64,000 nucleotides of DNA from Hydractinia symbiolongicarpus (taxonomy: Eukaryota > Cnidaria > Hydrozoa > Anthoathecata > Hydractiniidae). The notes beneath the pieces are model-generated. The model ran no database searches and was not told where the DNA came from. It saw nothing but the letters and a program-made list of their open reading frames with translations. The stretch is taken from NCBI RefSeq assembly GCF_029227915.1, contig NC_079888.1, positions 62,001 through 126,000 of the forward strand, given 5' to 3'. Position 1 is the first letter of the stretch. Every line of letters starts with the position of its first letter. A program made the translations under genes and the position numbers. Shown here piece by piece: positions 25,142-37,852 of this stretch.

Positions 25142-28100
25142 GCGCTACCGCAGGGTCCAGTGTAATCGCTGAGTTCCAGCAATCTTGTCAAATTAAGAAG
25201 ATTGTCATTCCTTGGAGACCAATTGGCTCATTTATCACATATATAAGGTCACAGTCCAGAATCAGTTCAATTAAGTCCCACAGTCAATCGTTTCACTTTT
25301 AAAAGCGATACAACTTAGTAATACCGGAAGAAATAGCTAAATACATGTTGGTACGAATCTTTGACGCAACCGTTGTAACTCAAACGGATTGACACCCTTA
25401 GAAAGTCAATGAAACGTAGTTTTTAAAAATGTCTCTATTTCTTCAGCGTGAACTAACGGATAGGATTGGTCCCACAGTAAAAAATGGTTTATTTATCTAA
25501 ATTTTTAAATGAAGCGCTACCACAGGGTCCAGTGTAATCGCTGAGTTCCAGCAATCTTGTCAAATTAAGAAGATTGTCATTCCTTGGAGACCAAGTGGCT
25601 CATTTATCACATATAGCAGGTCACAGTCCAGAATCAGTTCAATTAAGTCCCACAGTCAATCGTTTCACTTTTAAAACCGATACAATATAGTAATACCGGA
25701 AAAAATCGCTAAATACATGTTGGTACGAATCTTTGACGCAACCGTTGTAACTCAAACGGATTGACACCGTTAGAAAGTCAATGAAATGTAGTTTTTGAAA
25801 CTGTCTCTATTTCTTCAGCGTGAACTAACGGATAGGATTGGTCCAACAGTAAAAAATGGCTTATTTATCTAAATTTTTAAATGAAGCGCTACCACAGGGT
25901 CCAGTGTAATCGCTGAGTTCCAGCAATCTTGTCAAATTAAGAAGATTGTCATTCCTTGGAGACCAAGTGGCTCATTTATCACATATAGCAGGTCACAGTC
26001 CAGAATCAGTTCAATTAAGTCCCACAGTCAATCGTTTCACTTTTAAAACCGATACAATATAGTAATACCGGAAAAAATCGCTAAATACATGTTGGTACGA
26101 ATCTTTGACGCAACCGTTGTAACTCAAGCGGATTGACACCGTTAGAAAGTCAATGAAATGTAGTTTTTGAAACTGTCTCTATTTCTTCAGCGCGAACTAA
26201 CGGCTAGGATTGGTCCCACAGAAAAAAATGACATATTTATCTTAATTTTTAAATAAAGCGCTTCCACAGCGCCCAGTGTAATCACTGAGTTCCGGTAATC
26301 CTGTCGAGTTAAGAAGAATGTTATTTCTTGGAGTCCAATTGGCTCATTTATCACATTTATAAGGTCACAGTCCAGAATCAGTTCAATTAAGTCCCACAGG
26401 CAATTGTTTCACTTTTAAAAGCGATACAACTTAGTAAGATCGGAAAAATCGCTAAATACATGTTGGTACGAATATGTGAAGCAACCGTTGTAACTCAAAC
26501 GGATTGACACCGTTAGAAAGTCAATGAAATGTAGTTTTTGAAAATGTCTCTATTTCTTCAGCGTGAACTAACGGATAGGATTGGTCCCACAGTAAAAAAT
26601 GGCTTATTTATCTAAATTTTTAAATAAAGCGCTACCACAGGGTCCAGTGTAATCGTTCAGTTCCGGCAATCATGTCGAGTTAAAAAGAATGTTATTTCTT
26701 GGAGTTCAATTGGCTCATTTATCACATTTATCAGGTCACAGTCCAGAATCATTTCAACTAAGTCTCACAGTCAATCGTTTCACTTATAAAAGCGATACAA
26801 CTTAGTAATATCGGAAAAAAACGCTAAATACATGTTGGTACGAATATGTGAAGCAACCGTTGTAACTCAGACGGATTGACACAGTTAGAAAGTCAATGAA
26901 AGGTTGTTTTCGAAACTGTCTCTATTTCTTCAGCGTGAACTAACGGCTAGGATAGGTCCCACAGTAAAAAATGACTTATTTATCTAAAGTTTTAAATAAA
27001 GCGCTACTGCAGGGTCCAGTGTAATCGCTGAGTTCCGGCAATCCTGTCGAGTTAAGAAGAATGTTATTTCTTGGAGTCCAATTGGCTCATTTATCACATT
27101 TATAAGGTTACAGTCCAGAATCAGTTCAATTAAGTCCCACAGTCAATTGTTTCACTTTTAAAAGCGATACAACTTAGTAAGATCGGAAAAATCGCTAAAT
27201 ATATCTTGGTAGGAATATGTGAAGCAACCGTTGTAACTCAAACGGATTGACACCGTTAGAAAGTCAATAAAATGTAGTTTTTGAAAATGTCTCTATTTCT
27301 TCAGCGTGAACTAACGGATAGGATTGGTCCCACAGTAAAAAATGGCTTATTTATCTAAATTTTTAAATGAAGCGCTACCACAGGGTCCAGTGTAATCGCT
27401 GAGTTCCAGCAATCTTGTCAAATTAAGAAGATTGTCATTCCTTGGAGACCAAGTGGCTCATTTATCACATATAGCAGGTCACAGTCCAGAATCAGTTCAA
27501 TTAAGTCCCACAGTCAATCGTTTCACTTTTAAAACCGATACAATATAGTAATACCGGAAAAAATCGCTAAATACATGTTGGTACGAATCTTTGACGCAAC
27601 CGTTGTAACTCAAACGGATTGACACCGTTAGAAAGTCAATGAAATGTAGTTTTTGAAACTGTCTCTATTTCTTCAGCGTGAACTAACGGATAGGATTGGT
27701 CCAACAGTAAAAAATGGCTTATTTATCTAAATTTTTAAATGAAGCGCTACCACAGGGTCCAGTGTAATCGCTGAGTTCCAGCAATCTTGTCAAATTAAGA
27801 AGATTGTCATTCCTTGGAGACCAAGTGGCTCATTTATCACATATAGCAGGTCACAGTCCAGAATCAGTTCAATTAAGTCCCACAGTCAATCGTTTCACTT
27901 TTAAAACCGATACAATATAGTAATACCGGAAAAAATCGCTAAATACATGTTGGTACGAATCTTTGACGCAACCGTTGTAACTCAAGCGGATTGACACCGT
28001 TAGAAAGTTAATGAAATGTAGTTTTTGAAACTGTCTCTATTTCTTCAGCGCGAACTAACGGCTAGGATTGGTCCCACAGAAAAAAATGACATATTTATCT

Positions 28101-29974
28101 TAATTTTTAAATAAAGCGCTTCCACAGCGCCCAGTGTAATCACTGAGTTCCGGCAATCCTGTCGAGTTAAGAAGAATGTTATTTCTTGGAGTCCAATTGG
28201 CTCATTTATCACATTTATAAGATCACAGTCCAGAATCAGTTCAATTAAGTCCCACAGGCAATTGTTTCACTTTTAAAAGCGATACAACTTAGTAAGATCG
28301 GAAAAATCGCTAAATACATGTTGGTACGAATATGTGAAGCAACCGTTGTAACTCAAACGGATTGACACCGTTAGGAAGTCAATGAAAGGTAGTTTTTAAA
28401 ACTGTCTCTATTTCTTCAGCGTGAACTAACGGATAGGATTGGTCCCACAGTAAAAAATGACTTATTTATCGAAATTTTTAAATAAAGCGCTACCACAGGG
28501 TCCAGTGTAATCGCTGAGTTCCAGCAATCTTGTCAAATTAAGAAGATTGTCATTCCTTGGAGTCCAATTGGCTCATTTATCACCTTTATCAGGTCACAGT
28601 CCAGAATCAGTTCAACTAAGTCCCACAGTCAACTGGTTCACCGTTAAAAGCGATACAACTTAGTAATATCGGAACAAAATCAATACACACATGTTGGTAC
28701 AAATATGTGACGCAACAGTTGTAACTCAAACGGATTGACACCGTTAAAAAGTCAATGAAATGTAGTTTATGAAACTGTCTCTATTTCTTCAGCGCGAAGT
28801 AACGGCTAGGATTGGTTCCACAGTAAGAAATGACTTATTTATCTTAATTTTTATATAAAGCGCTACCACAGCGCCCAGTGTAATCGCTGAGTTCCGGCAA
28901 TCATGTTGAGTTAAAAAGAATGTTATTTTTGGAGTTCAATTGTCTCATTTATCGCATTTATAAGGTCAAAGTCCAGAAACAGTTCAATTAATTCCCACAG
29001 TTAATCGTTTCACTTTTAAAAGCGATACAACTTCGTAAGATCGGAACAAATCGCTAAATACATGTTGGTACGAATACGTGACGCAATCGTTGTAACTCAA
29101 ACGGATTGACACCGTTAAAAAGTCAATGAAATGTACTTTTTGAAACTGTCTCTATTTCTTCGGCACGAACTAACGGCTAGGATTGGTACCACAGTAAAAA
29201 ATGACTTAGTTATGTAAAGTTTTAAATGAAGCGCTACCGCAGGGTCCAGTGTAATCGCTGAGTTCCGGCAATCTTGTCAAATTAAGAAGATTGTCATTCC
29301 TTGGAGACCAATTGGCTCATTTATCACATATATAAGGTCACAGTCCAGAATCAGTTCAATTAAGTCCCACAGTCAATCGTTTCACTTTTAAAAGCGATAC
29401 AACTTAGTAATACCGGAAGAAATAGCTAAATACATGTTGGTACGAATCTTTGACGCAACCGTTGTAACTCAAACGGATTGACACCCTTAGAAAGTCAATG
29501 AAATGTAGTTTTTTAAAATGTCTCTATTTCTTCAGCGTGAACTAACGGATAGGATTGGTCCCACAGTAAAAAATGGTTTATTTATCTAAATTTTTAAATG
29601 AAGTGCTACCACAGGGTCCAGTGTAATCGCTGAGTTCCAGCAATCTTGTCAAATTAAGAAGATTGTCATTCCTTGGAGACCAAGTGGCTCATTTATCACA
29701 TATAGCAGGTCACAGTCCAGAATCAGTTCAATTAAGTCCCACAGTCAATCGTTTCACTTTTAAAACCGATACAATATAGTAATACCGGAAAAAATCGCTA
29801 AATACATGTTGGTACGAATCTTTGACGCAACCGTTGTAACTCAAACGGATTGACACCGTTAGAAAGTCAATGAAATGTAGTTTTTGAAACTGTCTCTATT
29901 TCTTCAGCGTGAACTAACGGATAGGATTGGTCCAACAGTAAAAAATGGCTTATTTATCTAAATTTTTAAATGAA

Positions 29975-30345
29975 GCGCTACCACAGGGTCCAGTGTAATC
30001 GCTGAGTTCCAGCAATCTTGTCAAATTAAGAAGATTGTCATTCCTTGGAGACCAAGTGGCTCATTTATCACATATAGCAGGTCACAGTCCAGAATCAGTT
30101 CAATTAAGTCCCACAGTCAATCGTTTCACTTTTAAAACCGATACAACTTAGTAAGATCGGAAATATCGCTAAATACATGTTGGTACGAATATGTGAAGCA
30201 ACCGTTGTAACTCAACCGGATTGACACCGTTAGAAAGTCAATGAAATGTAGTTTTTTAAAATGTCTCTATTTCTTCAGCGTGAACTAACGGATAGGATTG
30301 GTCCCACAGTAAAAAATGGCTTATTTATCTAAATTTTTAAATAAA
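29975..30345. repeat. Chimeric monomer, C' front and H/B rear
   Basis: The left part is C-type (CAGCAATCTTGTC, GACCAAGTGG, CATATAGCAGG, TTTTAAAACCG). From about 30140 the sequence becomes AACTTAGTAAGATCGG with ATGTGAAGCAACCG. In the parallel copy these two halves sit in consecutive monomers (about 25885 and 26256). The unit keeps full length (371 bp), so the crossover was in register. It localises the breakpoint to roughly 30130-30160. Confidence 0.85.
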
Positions 30346-31831
30346 GCGCTACCACAGGGTCCAGTGTAATCGTTCAGTTCCGGCAATCATGTCGAGTTAA
30401 AAAGAATGTTATTTCTTGGAGTTCAATTGGCTCATTTATCACATTTATCAGGTCACAGTCCAGAATCATTTCAACTAAGTCTCACAGTCAATCGTTTCAC
30501 TTATAAAAGCGATACAACTTAGTAATATCGGAAAAAAACGCTAAATTCATGTTGGTACGAATATGTGAAGCAACCGTTGTAACTCAGACGGATTGACACA
30601 GTTAGAAAGTCAATGAAAGGTTGTTTTCGAAACTGTCTCTATTTCTTCAGCGTGAACTAACGGCTAGGATAGGTCCCACAGTAAAAAATGACTTATTTAT
30701 CTAAAGTTTTAAATAAAGCGCTACTGCAGGGTCCAGTGTAATCGCTGAGTTCTGGCAATCCTGTCGAGTTAAGAAGAATGTTATTTCTTGGAGTCCAATT
30801 GGCTCATTCATCACATTTATAAGGTCACAGTCCAGAATCAGTTCAAATAAGTCCCACAGTCAATTGTTTCACTTTTAAAAGCGATACAACTTAGTAAGAT
30901 CGGAAAAATCGCTAAATATATCTTGGTACGAATATGTGAAGCAACCGTTGTAACTCAAACGGATTGACACCGTTAGAAAGTCAATGAAATGTAGTTTTTG
31001 AAAATGTCTCTATTTCTTCAGCGTGAACTAACGGATAGGATTGGTCCCATAGTGAAAAATGGCTTATTTATCTAAATTTTTAAATGAAGCGCTACCACAG
31101 GGTCCAGTGTAATCGTTGAGTTCCGGCAATCATGTCGAGTTAAAAAGAATGTTATTTCTTGGAGTTCAATTGGCTCATTTATCACATTTATCAGGTCACA
31201 GTCCAGAATCATATCAACTAAGTCTCACAGTCAATCGTTTCACTTTTAAAAGCGATACAACTTAGTAATATCGGAAAAAAACGCTAAATACATGTTGGTA
31301 CGAATATGTGAAGCAACCGTTGTAACTCAGACGGATTGACACAGTTAGAAAGTCAATGAAAGGTTGTTTTCGAAACTGTCTCTATTTTTTCAGCGTGAAC
31401 TAACGGCTAGGATAGGTCCCACAGTAAAAAATGACTTATTTATCTAAAGTTTTAAATAAAGCGCTACTGCAGGGTCCAGTGTAATCGCTGAGTTCCGGCA
31501 ATCCTGTCGAGTTAAGAAGAATGTTATTTCTTGGAGTCCAATTGGCTCATTCATCACATTTATAAGGTCACAGTCCAGAATCAGTTCAATTAAGTCCCAC
31601 AGTCAATTGTTTCACTTTTAAAAGCGATACAACTTAGTAAGATCGGAAAAATCGCTAAATATATCTTGGTACGAATATGTGAAGCAACCGTTGTAACTCA
31701 AACGGATTGACACCGTTAGAAAGTCAATGAAATGTAGTTTTTGAAAATGTCTCTATTTCTTCAGCGTGAACTAACGGATAGGATTGGTCCCATAGTGAAA
31801 AATCGCTTATTTATCTAAATTTTTAAATGAA
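30346..31831. repeat. 743-bp dimer duplicated in tandem
   Basis: Units 30346-31088 and 31089-31831 share ACTAAGTCTCACAG, AACTCAGACGG, GGTTGTTTTCG, GCGCTACTGCAGG, CTCATTCATCAC, AATATATCTTGG and CCCATAGTGAAAAAT. They differ at a few bases, such as GTTCAGTTCC versus GTTGAGTTCC and AATGGCTT versus AATCGCTT. The same dimer type recurs near 41.5-42.2 and 47.4-48.2 kb. Confidence 0.87.
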
Positions 31832-33600
31832 GCGCTACCACAGGGTCCAGTGTAATCGTTGAGTTCCGGCAATCATGTCGAGTTAAAAAGAATGTTATTT
31901 CTTGGAGTCCAATTGGCTCATTTATCACATTTATAAGGTCACAGTCCAGAATCAGTTCAATTAAGTCCCACAGTCAATCGTTTCACTTTTAAAAGCGATA
32001 CAACTTAGTAATATCGGAAAAAAACGCTAAATACATGTTGGTACGAATATGTGAAGCAACCGTTGTAACTCAGACGGATTGACACAGTTAGAAAGTCAAT
32101 GAAAGGTTGTTTTCGAAACTGTCTCTATTTCTTCAGCGTGAACTAACGGCTAGGATAGGTCCCACAGTAAAAAATGACTTATTTATCTAAAGTTTTAAAT
32201 GAAGCGCTACCGCAGGGTCCAGTGTAATCGCTGAGTTCCAGCAATCTTGTCAAATTAAGAAGATTGTCATTCCTTGGAGTCCAATTGGCTCATTTATCAC
32301 CTTTATCAGGTCACAGTCCAGAATCAGTTCAACTAAGTCCCACAGTCAATCGGTTCACCGTTAAAAGCGATACAACTTAGTAATATCGGAACAAAATCAA
32401 TACACACAAGTTGGTACAAATATGTGACGCAACCGTTGTAACTCAAACGGATTGACACCGTTAGAAAGTCAATGAAATGTAGTTTTTTAAAATGTCTCTA
32501 TTTCTTCAGCGTGAACTAACGGATAGGATTGGTCCCACAGTAAAAAATGGCTTATTTATCTAAATTTTTAAATGAAACGCTACCACAGGGTCCAGTGTAA
32601 TCGTTGAGTTCCGGCAATCATGTTGAGTTAAAAAGAATGTTATTTCTTGGAGTCCAATTGGCTCATTTATCACATTTATAAGGTCACAGTCCAGAATCAG
32701 TTCAATTAAGTCCCACAGTCAATTGTTTCACTTTTAAAACCGATACAACTTAGTAAGATCGGAAAAATCGCTAAATACATGTTGGTACGAATATGTGAAG
32801 CAACCGTTGTAACTCAAACGGATTGACACCGTTAGAAAGTCAATGAAATGTAGTTTTTGAAAATGTCTCTATTTCTTCAGCGTGAACTAACGGATAGGAT
32901 TGGTCCAACAGTAAAAAATGGCTTATTTATCTAAATTTTTAAATGAAGCGCTACCACAGGGTCCAGTGTAATCGCTGAGTTCCAGCAATCTTGTCAAATT
33001 AAGAAGATTGTCATTCCTTGGAGACCAAGTGGCTCATTTATCACATATAGCAGGTCACAGTCCAGAATCAGTTCAATTAAGTCCCACAGTCAATCGTTTC
33101 ACTTTTAAAACCGATACAATATAGTAATACCGGAAAAAATCGCTAAATACATGTTGGTACGAATCTTTGACGCAACCGTTGTAACTCAAACGGATTGACA
33201 CCGTTAGAAAGTCAATGAAATGTTGTTTTTGAAACTGTCTCTATTTCTTCAGCGCGAACTAACGGCTAGGATTGGTCCCACAGAAAAAAATGACATATTT
33301 ATCTTAATTTTTATATAAAGCGCTTCCACACTGCCCAGTGTAATCACTGAGTTCCGGCAATCCTGTTGAGTTAAGAAGAATGTTATTTCTTGGAATCCAA
33401 TTGGCTCATTTATCACATTTATAAGGTCACAGTCCAGAATCAGTTCAATTAAGTCCCACAGTCAATTGTTTCACTTTTAAAAGCGATACAACTTAGTAAG
33501 ATCGGAAAAATCGCTAAATACATGTTGGTACGAATATGCGAAGCAACCGTTGTAACTCAAACGGATTGACACCGTTAGAAAGTCAATGAAATGTAGTTTT
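31832..33600. repeat. Mosaic stretch of about five monomers
   Basis: The monomers resemble those at 42233-44160 and 48180-50100, including the CACTGCCCAG monomer near 33330, but with two monomers missing. The unit 32204-32576 is a chimera. It starts like D/C (CACCTTTATCAGG, GGTTCACCG, ATACACACAAG) and ends like A (GCAACCG, TTTTTTAAAATG, ATGGCTT tail). Only satellite is present. Confidence 0.8.
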
Positions 33601-36600
33601 TGAAAATGTCTCTATTTCTTCAGCGTGAACTAACGGATAGGATTGGTCCCACAGTAAAAAATGACTTATTTATCGAAATTTTCAAATAAAGCGCTACCAC
33701 AGGGTCCAGTGTAATCGCTGAGATCCAGCAATTATGTCGAGTTAAAAAGAATGTTATTTCTTGGAGTTCAATTGCCTCATTTGTCACTTTTATCAGGTCA
33801 CAGTCCAGAATCATTTCAACCAAGTCCCACAGTCAATCGGTTCACCGTTAAAAGCGATACAACTTAGTAATATCGGAACAAAATCACTAAATACATGTTG
33901 GTACGAATATGTGACGCAATGTTGTAACTCAAACGGATTGACACCGTTAAAAAGACAATGAAATGTAGTTTTTGAAACTGTCTCTATTTCTTCAGCGTGA
34001 ACTAACGGATAGGATTGGTCCCACAGTAAAAAATGACTATTTATCGAAATTTTTAAATGAAGCGCTACCACAGGGTCCAGTGTAATCGCTGAGTTCCGGC
34101 AATCATGTCAAATTAAGAAGATTGTCATTCCTTGGAGTCCAATTGGCTCATTTATCACATTTATAAGATCACAGTCCCAAATCAGTCCAATTAAGTCCCA
34201 CAGTCAATCGTTTCACTTTTAAAACCGCTACAACTTAGTAATATCGGAACATAATCACTAAATACATTATGGTACGAATATGTGACGCAACCGTTGTAAC
34301 TCAAACGGATTGCCACCGTTAAAAAGACAATGAAATGTAGTTTTTGAAACTGTCTCTATTTCTTCAGCGTGAACTAACGGCTAGGATTGGTCCCACAGTA
34401 AAAAATGACTTATTAATCTTAATTATTAAATGAAGCACTACCACAGCGCCAAGTGTAATCGCTGAGTTTCATTAATCCTGTCAAATTAAGAAGAATTTTA
34501 TTCCTTGGAGTCCAATTAGCTCATTTATCACATTTATCAGGTCACAGTCCAGAATCAGTTGAACTAAGTCCCACAGTTAATCGGTTCACCGTTAAAAGCG
34601 ATTCAACTTAGTAATATCGGAACAAAATCACTAAATACATGTTGGTACGAATATGTGACGCAACCGTTGTAACTCAAACGGATTGACACCGTTACAAAGA
34701 CAATGAAATGTAGTTTTTGAAATTGTCTCTATTTCTTCAGCGTGAACTAACGGATAGGATTGGTCCCACAGTAAAAAATGACTTATTTTTCGAAATTTTT
34801 AAATAAAGCGCTACCACAGGGTCCAGTGTAATCGCTGATATCCAGCAATTATGTCGAGTTAAAAAGAATGTTATTTCTTGGAGTTCAATTGGCTCATTTA
34901 TCACATTTATAAGGTCACAGTCCAGAATCAGTTCAATTAAGTCCCACAGTCAATCGTTTCACTTTTAAAACCGATACAATATAGTAATACCGGAAAAAAT
35001 CGCTAAATACATGTTGGTACGAATCTTTGACGCAACCGTTGTAACTCAAGCGGATTGACACCGTTAGAAAGTCAATGAAATGTAGTTTTTGAAACTGTCT
35101 CTATCTCTTCAGCGCGAACTAACGGCTAGGATTGGTCCCACAGAAAAAAATGACATATTTATCTTAATTTTTAAATAAAGCGCTTCCACAGCGCCCAGTG
35201 TAATCACTGAGTTCCGGCCATCCAGTCGAGTTAAGAAGAATGTTATTTCTTGGAGTCCAATTGGCTCATTTATCACATTTATAAGGTCACAGTCCAGAAT
35301 CAGTTCAATTAAGTCCCACAGGCAATTGTTTCACTTTTAAAAGCGATACAACTTAGTAAGATCGGAAAAATCGCTAAATACATGTGAAGCAACCGTTGTA
35401 ACTCAAACGGATTGACACCGTTAGAAAGTCGATGAAATGTAGTTTTTGAAAATGTCTCTATTTCTTCAGCGTGAACTAACGGATAGGATTGGTCCTAGAG
35501 TAAAAAATGGTTTATTTATCTAAATTTTTAAATGAAGCGCTACCACAGGGTCCAGTGTAATCGTTCAGTTCCGGCAATCATGTCGAGTTAAAAAGAATGT
35601 TATTTCTTGGAGTTCAATTGGCTCATTTATCACATTTATCAGGTCACAGTCCAGAATCATTTCAACTAAGTCTCACAGTCAATCGTTTCACTTTTAAAAG
35701 CGATACAACTTAGTAATATCGGAAAAAAACGCTAAATACATGTTGGTACGAATATGTGAAGCAACCGTTGTAACTCAGACGGATTGACACAGTTAGAAAG
35801 TCAATGAAAGGTTGTTTTCGAAACTGTCTCTATTTCTTCAGCGTGAACTAACGGCTAGGATAGGTCCCACAGTAAAAAATGACTTATTTATCTAAAGTTT
35901 TAAATGAAGCTCTACCGCAGGGTCCAGTGTAATCGCTGAGTTCCAGCAAATTGTCAAATTAAGAAGATTGTCATTCCTTGGAGTCCAATTGGCTCATTTA
36001 TCACCTTTATCAGGTCACAGTCCAGAATCAGTTCAACTAAGTCCCACAGTCAATCGGTTCACCGTTAAAAGCGATACAACTTAGCAATATCGGAACAAAA
36101 TCAATACACACATGTTGGTACAAATATGTGACGCAACAGTTGTAAATCATACGGATTGACACCGTTAAAAAGACAATGAAATGTAGTTTTTGAAACTGTC
36201 TCTATTTCTTCAGCGTGAACTAACGGATAGGATTAGTCCCACAGTAAAAAATGACTATTTATCGAAATTTTTAAATGAAGCGCTACCACAGGGTCCAGTG
36301 TAATCGCTGAGTTTCATTAATCCTGTCAAATTAAGAAGAATTTCATTCCTTGTAGTCCAATTGGCTCATTTATCACATTTATCAGGTCACAGTCCAGAAT
36401 CAGTTGAACTAAGTCCCACAGTTAATTGGTTCACCGTTAAAAGCGATTCAACTTAGTAATATCGGAACAAAATCACTAAATACATGTTGGTACGAATATG
36501 TGACGCAACAGTTGTAACTCAAACGGATTGACACCGTTACAAAGACAATGAAATGTAGTTTTTGAAACTGTCTTTATTTCTTCAGCGTGAACTAACGGAT

Positions 36601-37852
36601 AGGATTGGTCCCACAGTAAAAAATGACTTATTTATCGAAATTTTTAAATAAAGCGCTACCACAGGGTCCAGTGTAATCGCTGAGATCCAGCAATTATGTC
36701 GAGTTAAAAAGAATGTTATTTCTTGGAGTTCAATTGGCTCATTTGTCACTTTTATCAGGTCACAGTCCAGAATCATTTCAACTAAGTCCCACAGTCAATC
36801 GGTTCACCGTTAAAAGCGATACAACTTAGTAATATCGGAACAAAATCACTAAATACATGTTGGTACGAATATGTGACGCAATGTTGTAACTCAAACGGAT
36901 TGACACCGTTAAAAAGACAATGAAATGTAGTTTTTGAAACTGTCTCTATTTCTTCAGCGTGAACTAACGGATAGGATTGGTCCCACAGTAAAAAATGACT
37001 ATTTATCGAAATTTTTAAATGAAGCGCTACCACAGGGTCCAGTGTAATCGCTGAGTTCCGGCAATCATGTCAAATTAAGAAGATTGTCATTCCTTGGAGT
37101 CCAATTGGCTCATTTATCACATTTATAAGATCACAGTCCCAAATCAGTCCAATTAAGTCCCACAGTCAATCGTTTCACTTTTAAAAGCGATACAACTTAG
37201 TAATATCGGAACATAATGACTAAATACATTATGGTACGAATATGTGACGCAACCGTTGTAACTCAAAGGGATTGCCACCGTTAAAAAGACAATGAAATGT
37301 AGTTTGTGAAACTGTCTCCATTTCTTCAGCGTGAACTAACGGCTAGGATTGGTCCCGCAGTAAAAAATGACTTATTAATCTTAATTTTTAAATGAAGCAC
37401 TACCACAGCGCCCAGTGTAATCGCTGAGTTTCATTAATCCTGTCAAATTAAGAAGAATTTTATTCCTTGGAGTCCAATTGGCTCATTTATCACATTTATC
37501 AGGTCACAGTCCAGAATCAGTTGAACTAAGTCCCACAGTTAATCGGTTCACCGTTAAAAGCGATTCAACTTAGTAATATCGGAACAAAATCACTAAATGC
37601 ATGTTGGTACGAATATGTGACGCAACCGTTGTAACTCAAACGGATTGACACCGTTAAAAAGACAATGAAATGTAGTTTTTGAAACTGTCTCTATTTCTTC
37701 AGCGTGAACTAACGGATAGGATTGGTCCCACAGTAAAAAATGACTTATTTATCGAAATTTTTAAATAAAGCGCTACCACAGGGTCCAGTGTAATCGCTGA
37801 TATCCAGCAATTATGTCGAGTTAAAAAGAATGTTATTTCTTGGAGTTCAATT
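33600..37852. repeat. 2962-bp repeat of D/E/F-like monomers with intervening mosaic
   Basis: About 33600-34890 is repeated at about 36562-37852, including CTCATTTGTCACTTTTATC, GACGCAATGTTG (a shortened GCAACCGTTG), ACATTATGG, GGATTGCCACCG, GTTTCATTAATCC and GATATCCAGCAATTATG. The spacing is 14 bp short of eight full monomers because of the small deletion near 35384. Between the copies, 34890-36560 holds C', H and octamer-type monomers and nothing else. Confidence 0.83.
35376..35390. other. 14-bp deletion scar between ATGT repeats
   Basis: The monomer reads AAATACATGTGAAGC, where neighbours have ACATGTTGGTACGAATATGTG. Fourteen bases between two ATGT tetranucleotides are lost with one ATGT kept. 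This is typical of slippage or microhomology-mediated deletion. Confidence 0.85.

Larger units (their letters stand above)
23283..31088. repeat. 4089-bp 11-monomer HOR followed by its 10-monomer copy
   Basis: Copy 1 is 23283-27371 (4089 bp). Copy 2 is 27372-31088 (3717 bp). Matching landmarks include GTAGTTTATGAAACTG (24676; 28765), ATGTTGAGTT with the G monomer (24771; 28860), AATGGTTTATTT (25483; 29572), GTTCAGTTCCGG (26656; 30373) and GCGCTACTGCAGG (27001; 30718). The offset changes from 4089 to 3717 inside the monomer at 29975-30345, so copy 2 lost exactly one monomer. A partial earlier copy (G onward) starts at 21425. Confidence 0.9.
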
